Assembly (NCBI GenBank): GCA_964387775.1
Contig: CAYLZO010000122.1
Coordinates: 1 to 15,675, forward strand
Length of the DNA: 15,675 bases
Origin: CAYLZO01 sp964387775
GTDB lineage: Bacteria > Chloroflexota > Anaerolineae > JAAYZQ01
Direction of reading: 5' to 3'
The position numbers and the translations under genes are program-made. Positions 12,807-15,675 of the stretch are shown piece after piece. Every line of letters starts with the position of its first letter. The first letter of the stretch is position 1. The notes under the pieces were generated by a model. That model saw nothing but the letters and a program-made list of their open reading frames with translations, had not been told where the DNA came from and did not search any database.

Positions 12807-13925
12807 TTACGATTGGTGCAAGCCGGCCTCGCGCAGGCGGCGGAGCAGTGCCGACCGCCGGCTGTACTGCTCGTAGATACCATTCAATCGCTGCTGAAAG
12901 GCAGCTTCTTCCCCCTGATACTCGGCCAGGTCGCGCAGCTTGCCCAACAGTCTGACCGCTTCCGCATACGGCTTGGCCTGCATCTGCTCGATCAGGGCGA
13001 AAATCTTGGTCCACGTATCGTTTTCCTGCTGGGCCAGGGCTTTCAATTCCCGGATGCGTTGGGCCTCAGCCTCTGCAACTTGGCGTCGATGCTCACGTTC
13101 GTGACGCTCCTCGGTCTCCCGCACAAGTTGACCGACCGTACGCCGGGGCGATGCTTTCGGCTCGGGGAGGGGGGCGACCTGACGCAGCCGCCGATTCAGC
13201 TTGGCCGAGAGGCTGGCTTCTCTCTGGGCCAGACGTAGCAGAAAGGCATCGCGCTCTTCCCTGGAAAGCTGCAGAATTGCCTGTCCCAGCCAATCTGGAG
13301 ATTCTGCCTGCTGCTGACCACTGGCCTCAGCAGCAACCTGGACCAGCATCTCATCGATCTCGAAAAAGTCGATGAAGGTACGCAGCGCCGGTGATAGTTC
13401 TTTCAACCCCGCTGGCACAGGAGGTTCCTGGACGGAATCGAGCAGATCTTCAACCTCCGTCGCTCTGAGCCAGGCCAGGTACAACATCCGATAGTCGCCT
13501 TGCAGGATGTCGTCTCGCAGGGAGAGCATGGCCGGCAGCCAGCCTTCCCCCTCGACCCAATCGTAGCTATCCTCGGGATTGAATTCGATGTTTAGGATCG
13601 CATATTCACCCCCGGTCGAAAGGGAGAGATAGTCCTGGACGATGAGCGGCTGGCAATAGGCTTGCACCTCCTCGAGATCGAGGGCCGTCACAGGAAAGCG
13701 GAACATGAGACAGCGGCTGCCCCAGTTGGCCATGTAGAGCATGGCATCGTAGTACCTGGCCAGGATCTCGCGAGAGTTGCCGGGAAAGCCACTCCAGTGA
13801 TAGACAAAGGCAGCTTGCCGGGGATGGGGATCCACGCGACTGGAGAGCTGAGCCACAGCTTTTTGCTCCTCCGCCGTCAGAGGCCGGTCAATGGCCTGGA
13901 ATTCGTAGTATTGGTATGTGTTCAT
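12807..13925 (-). CDS. Protein of unknown function (YQYYEFQAIDRPL family) with C-terminal coiled coil
   Basis: 372 aa. Start chosen at ATG 13925, with GGGAG 9 nt upstream; a TTG two codons earlier is possible. The N-terminal block YQYYEFQAIDRPLTAEEQ (about 4-21), then SREILARYYDAMLYMANWGSRCLMFRFP (about 51-78), is characteristic of a widespread uncharacterised family whose members begin with 'YQYYEF.A.DRPL' and contain 'YFDAxLYxANWG'. The middle has WLPAMLSLRDDILQGDYRMLYLAWL (about 129-153). Residues about 265-303 are highly charged and probably coiled coil (ETEERHEREHRRQVAEAEAQ). The end is helical and basic. There is no signal peptide, catalytic motif or zinc site that I can recognise. It follows abiEii by 24 nt and precedes the CcbP-like gene by 11 nt, all on one strand, so co-transcription with the toxin-antitoxin pair is likely; a functional link is inference. 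Confidence 0.85.
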   Translation of the reverse strand: MNTYQYYEFQAIDRPLTAEEQKAVAQLSSRVDPHPRQAAFVYHWSGFPGNSREILARYYDAMLYMANWGSRCLMFRFPVTALDLEEVQAYCQPLIVQDYLSLSTGGEYAILNIEFNPEDSYDWVEGEGWLPAMLSLRDDILQGDYRMLYLAWLRATEVEDLLDSVQEPPVPAGLKELSPALRTFIDFFEIDEMLVQVAAEASGQQQAESPDWLGQAILQLSREERDAFLLRLAQREASLSAKLNRRLRQVAPLPEPKASPRRTVGQLVRETEERHEREHRRQVAEAEAQRIRELKALAQQENDTWTKIFALIEQMQAKPYAEAVRLLGKLRDLAEYQGEEAAFQQRLNGIYEQYSRRSALLRRLREAGLHQS

Positions 13926-13949
13926 TCTCAATTTCTCCCAGCACCTTCT

Positions 13950-14762
13950 TTACGCCCACCCACTTTGTCGCAGCCACCGATTGGTCTCACGGATGACGGT
14001 GTCGAGGTGTGGCAAGTCAGGCATCTGACCATGCAAACGCGGCTCCCATAGACGGTCGAACGTATCTCGCTTGCGGAGCAGTACATCTTCCAGGGCGACC
14101 GGGCTCAATCCCTTGTGGGCCATCTTCTCGCTCAATCGGAAGGATACCGCTTCGAAATCGACCAGTTGATGCGTGAGCATATAGTGCACGTCGAACAGAT
14201 CGCGAGGCTCGGTGCGCCCCAACAGGGCACACAGCTTTTCCGCCAGGATCTCCTCCGTCGAGTAGACAAGAAGGACCTCGGCGCGATCCCGGCAGTCGCT
14301 GTACGGCGTCTGAAGTTGCGCTTTGACCGCAGGGAACAGCAGCAACTCGTCCCGGGTAAGGTCGGTCTTGAAAAAGCGGCTGCCCAACTCACCTCGTAGC
14401 GGCCCGACATAGTTCATATAGACTGCCGGATTGCCGGCCTGGTCCCTACGGGCCTCCACTCGGCGCACATCCAAGACAAGGTTGACCTCCCGCCGCAGCC
14501 AGGGGAACAAGGCTTCGATGGCGGCAAGGAGGTCCTCGTTTGACGTGTCATCGAGCAACGTGAAATCGAGATCCTCCGAGAACCGATAGTCGGGTTCGTA
14601 GACCTTCTTGAGGGCCGTGCCGCCCTTGAACGCCAGCCGTTCACGCAACGGCGAGTTGGCAATGGCCAGCAACACCCAGGTCAACACATAGTCCAGTTCG
14701 ATGGTCTTGTCACCCAGGCGCAGCCGATGGGCTAACCGGGCGATCTCGCTTGGTGGGATCAT
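13950..14762 (-). CDS. abiEii: AbiEii-type nucleotidyltransferase toxin (type IV toxin-antitoxin)
   Basis: 270 aa. Start chosen at ATG 14762, two bases after the stop of the antitoxin gene, with GAGG about 8 nt upstream. The longer frame to 15008 overlaps the antitoxin gene and encodes no family sequence. All the motifs of the AbiEii/AbiGii nucleotidyltransferase family are present. Motif I is FKGGTALKK (45-53) and motif II is SEDLDF (62-67) with the metal-binding Asp pair. Motif III is the Lys-containing EEILAEKLCALL (about 170-181) and motif IV is PRDLFD (186-191). In characterised AbiE systems this enzyme, when free of antitoxin, transfers nucleotides (to tRNA in MenT relatives) and stops growth; it can abort phage infection. 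The gene appears intact, so an active toxin is expected. Confidence 0.93.
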   Translation of the reverse strand: MIPPSEIARLAHRLRLGDKTIELDYVLTWVLLAIANSPLRERLAFKGGTALKKVYEPDYRFSEDLDFTLLDDTSNEDLLAAIEALFPWLRREVNLVLDVRRVEARRDQAGNPAVYMNYVGPLRGELGSRFFKTDLTRDELLLFPAVKAQLQTPYSDCRDRAEVLLVYSTEEILAEKLCALLGRTEPRDLFDVHYMLTHQLVDFEAVSFRLSEKMAHKGLSPVALEDVLLRKRDTFDRLWEPRLHGQMPDLPHLDTVIRETNRWLRQSGWA

Positions 14763-14764
14763 GC

Positions 14765-15583
14765 TCAAGTCCTCACAATGCTCTGCAAAGTTTCTTGCTC
14801 CAAGTTGAGCCGCAACCGCCAGCGAGCCAGGTAGGGACCATTGTCTGCCAAAAGCGGATCGAGGCGGGCATAGCTGGTGCCTACCATTTCCTGTAGCATT
14901 TCGACGGTCGCTGGCGTCCCCAAGCCGTATAGCTCCAACAGGTAGCCCAGGCGTTGGGCTACGGCCCGGGTTCCGAGTCTCTGGGCATAGCTGGTCAGCC
15001 TGTCCCAATCAAAGTCGTCTTGGCGCATCCACAGGCCGGTGGCGACCTGACTGATGCCGGCGCACAGGTCAGGTCGGGCCAGACCATCCAGGATTGTCCG
15101 CTCCAGGTCGCTGACAATGACCCGCTCGTAGGGCGTGACCCAGATCGGTTCAGATCCCCACAACGCCGAAGGGGCCGCATAGACGAAGCGATAGGGCATG
15201 CCCAGGATCTCGCGGTCAGCCAAACGCCGGGGGGTCGTTACAACAACGGTCGTAACGGGGCGGGTGAGCATGTTGTGGATGTCCATGGCGCTGTCGTGGG
15301 AGACATAGTAGGGTGTATCATCCAGCAGTTCGCGGGCTATGACATAACGGTTCACCTGGGGCGTTGCCTCGTCGCCAGATGACAATGGCACAATCGCGTA
15401 CCGGCCGGCCGTCAACCGAACCAGCCAGCCGGCATGAGCAAGCCGCCGCACGGTTTTCAGTGCAGCGTCGTAGCTACTCTCCAGAAGCTCCTGAGCATCG
15501 GAGATCGTAAAGACCGTTCGATTGCTTTCGGCCAGTGCCGTGAGCAGGTGGGCACCGGTCGCACCGAGCGTTTTGCTGCTCAT
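14765..15583 (-). CDS. abiEi: AbiEi-family antitoxin / transcriptional regulator
   Basis: 272 aa, ATG at 15583. Residues about 26-66 form the N-terminal winged helix-turn-helix typical of AbiEi (SDAQELLESSYDAALKTVRRLAHAGWLVRLTAGRYAIVP; recognition helix near 37-47). The rest is the C-terminal antitoxin domain, including YYVSHDSAMDIHNM (92-105), then VTTPRR, and VSDLERTILDGLARPDL (about 157-173), the phrase found across the family. Known AbiEi proteins repress their own promoter by binding inverted repeats and neutralise AbiEii without stable complex formation (type IV). The upstream ribosome site is weak (AGGTATT); the region between promoter and start carries a 16-bp interrupted palindrome that may be the operator. 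It is followed after 2 nt by the toxin gene. Confidence 0.92.
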   Translation of the reverse strand: MSSKTLGATGAHLLTALAESNRTVFTISDAQELLESSYDAALKTVRRLAHAGWLVRLTAGRYAIVPLSSGDEATPQVNRYVIARELLDDTPYYVSHDSAMDIHNMLTRPVTTVVVTTPRRLADREILGMPYRFVYAAPSALWGSEPIWVTPYERVIVSDLERTILDGLARPDLCAGISQVATGLWMRQDDFDWDRLTSYAQRLGTRAVAQRLGYLLELYGLGTPATVEMLQEMVGTSYARLDPLLADNGPYLARWRLRLNLEQETLQSIVRT

Positions 15584-15587
15584 AGGC

Positions 15588-15603
15588 TGTAATACCTGTT
15601 ACA
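15588..15603 (-). promoter_or_regulatory. Interrupted palindrome in the abiE leader (candidate operator or RNA hairpin)
   Basis: TGTAA-TACCTG-TTACA lies 4 nt upstream of the antitoxin start. AbiEi proteins autoregulate at inverted repeats, so it may be an operator. In the mRNA, the loop would hold the only Shine-Dalgarno-like bases (AGGU), so translational control is an alternative. Five-base arms are short. Confidence 0.35.
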
Positions 15604-15630
15604 TGCGCAAAAAAGGTCCATTTGCCTCAT

Positions 15631-15658
15631 ATTTTATACATAGAACATGATTTGTCAA
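15631..15658 (-). promoter_or_regulatory. Promoter of the abiE operon
   Basis: On the - strand: perfect TTGACA (15658-15653), 16-nt spacer, TAAAAT (15636-15631, one mismatch to consensus). Predicted start near 15624 and a leader of about 40 nt to the antitoxin ATG. This is the best -35 box in the window. Confidence 0.75.
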
Positions 15659-15675
15659 GTTCCATAGTCCCTGGG

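Noticed and set aside
12796..13014. N-terminal extension of the CcbP-like frame to 13014
   Set aside because: It overlaps the end of the 372-aa gene and lacks a start signal; ATG 12795 has GAGGAG at the right distance.
14763..15008. N-terminal extension of the AbiEii frame to 15008
   Set aside because: It overlaps the antitoxin gene in another frame and has no family sequence; the ATG at 14762 has the proper context.
1..15675. CRISPR arrays, rRNA and tRNA genes
   Set aside because: No regularly spaced repeats of suitable length and no conserved RNA gene sequence were seen on either strand.

Overview
The window looks like a chromosomal piece of a Chloroflexota bacterium, probably of the Anaerolineae/Caldilineae type. 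This is inferred from protein habits, not from a marker gene. One large secreted protein ends in IYLPLVTKN, the short hydrophobic tail typical of exported proteins in that group. A related YLPIILKG sits inside a second exported protein. The regulator is a SARP/BTAD protein fused to a membrane segment and a beta-propeller, and two small protein families (a WRASL/FADLEDLFAFL protein and a retropepsin pair) are common in that phylum. By eye, the left ~1.8 kb is AT-richer than the 3.7-11 kb block.

Layout. (1) 2-1150 (+): 3' part of a sulfatase cut by the window edge. (2) 1151-1852: about 700 bp without a convincing gene, holding a 274-bp element bounded by 16-bp perfect inverted repeats (MITE-like) and several hairpins. 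(3) 1853-3571 (-): SARP-TM-propeller regulator with a good sigma70-type promoter. (4) 3743-11056 (+): a tight four-gene operon, divergent from the regulator. It encodes a 100-aa cytosolic protein, a YVTN-propeller/di-haem MauG/CCP-like protein, an 1164-aa secreted beta-rich protein of unknown function, and a pentahaem cytochrome with a carboxypeptidase-regulatory-like domain. A 17-bp direct repeat with a 22-bp period lies directly upstream of the operon's -10 box, as expected for a SARP operator. (5) 11120-12316: two near-identical ~170-bp modules, each with its own promoter, a structured ~131-135-nt RNA and an intrinsic terminator. They flank a two-gene cassette (92-aa protein plus retropepsin-like aspartic protease). 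(6) 15583-12418 (-): an AbiE type IV toxin-antitoxin pair (abiEi, abiEii), followed in the same apparent operon by a 372-aa protein of unknown function and a CcbP-like small protein.

How the parts may work together. The regulator's DNA-binding domain is cytoplasmic and its propeller is predicted to lie outside the membrane, so it could sense an extracytoplasmic state and switch on the haem operon through the 22-bp repeats. The operon's three exported products carry seven CxxCH haem sites in total plus a large haem-free protein, suggesting a surface redox complex. Its substrate cannot be told from sequence. The most novel item is the duplicated RNA module. Every difference between the two copies that falls in a predicted stem keeps base pairing, including one two-sided compensatory change in the terminator. 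The second copy has no co-directional gene downstream, which argues for a free-standing small RNA over a leader or attenuator.
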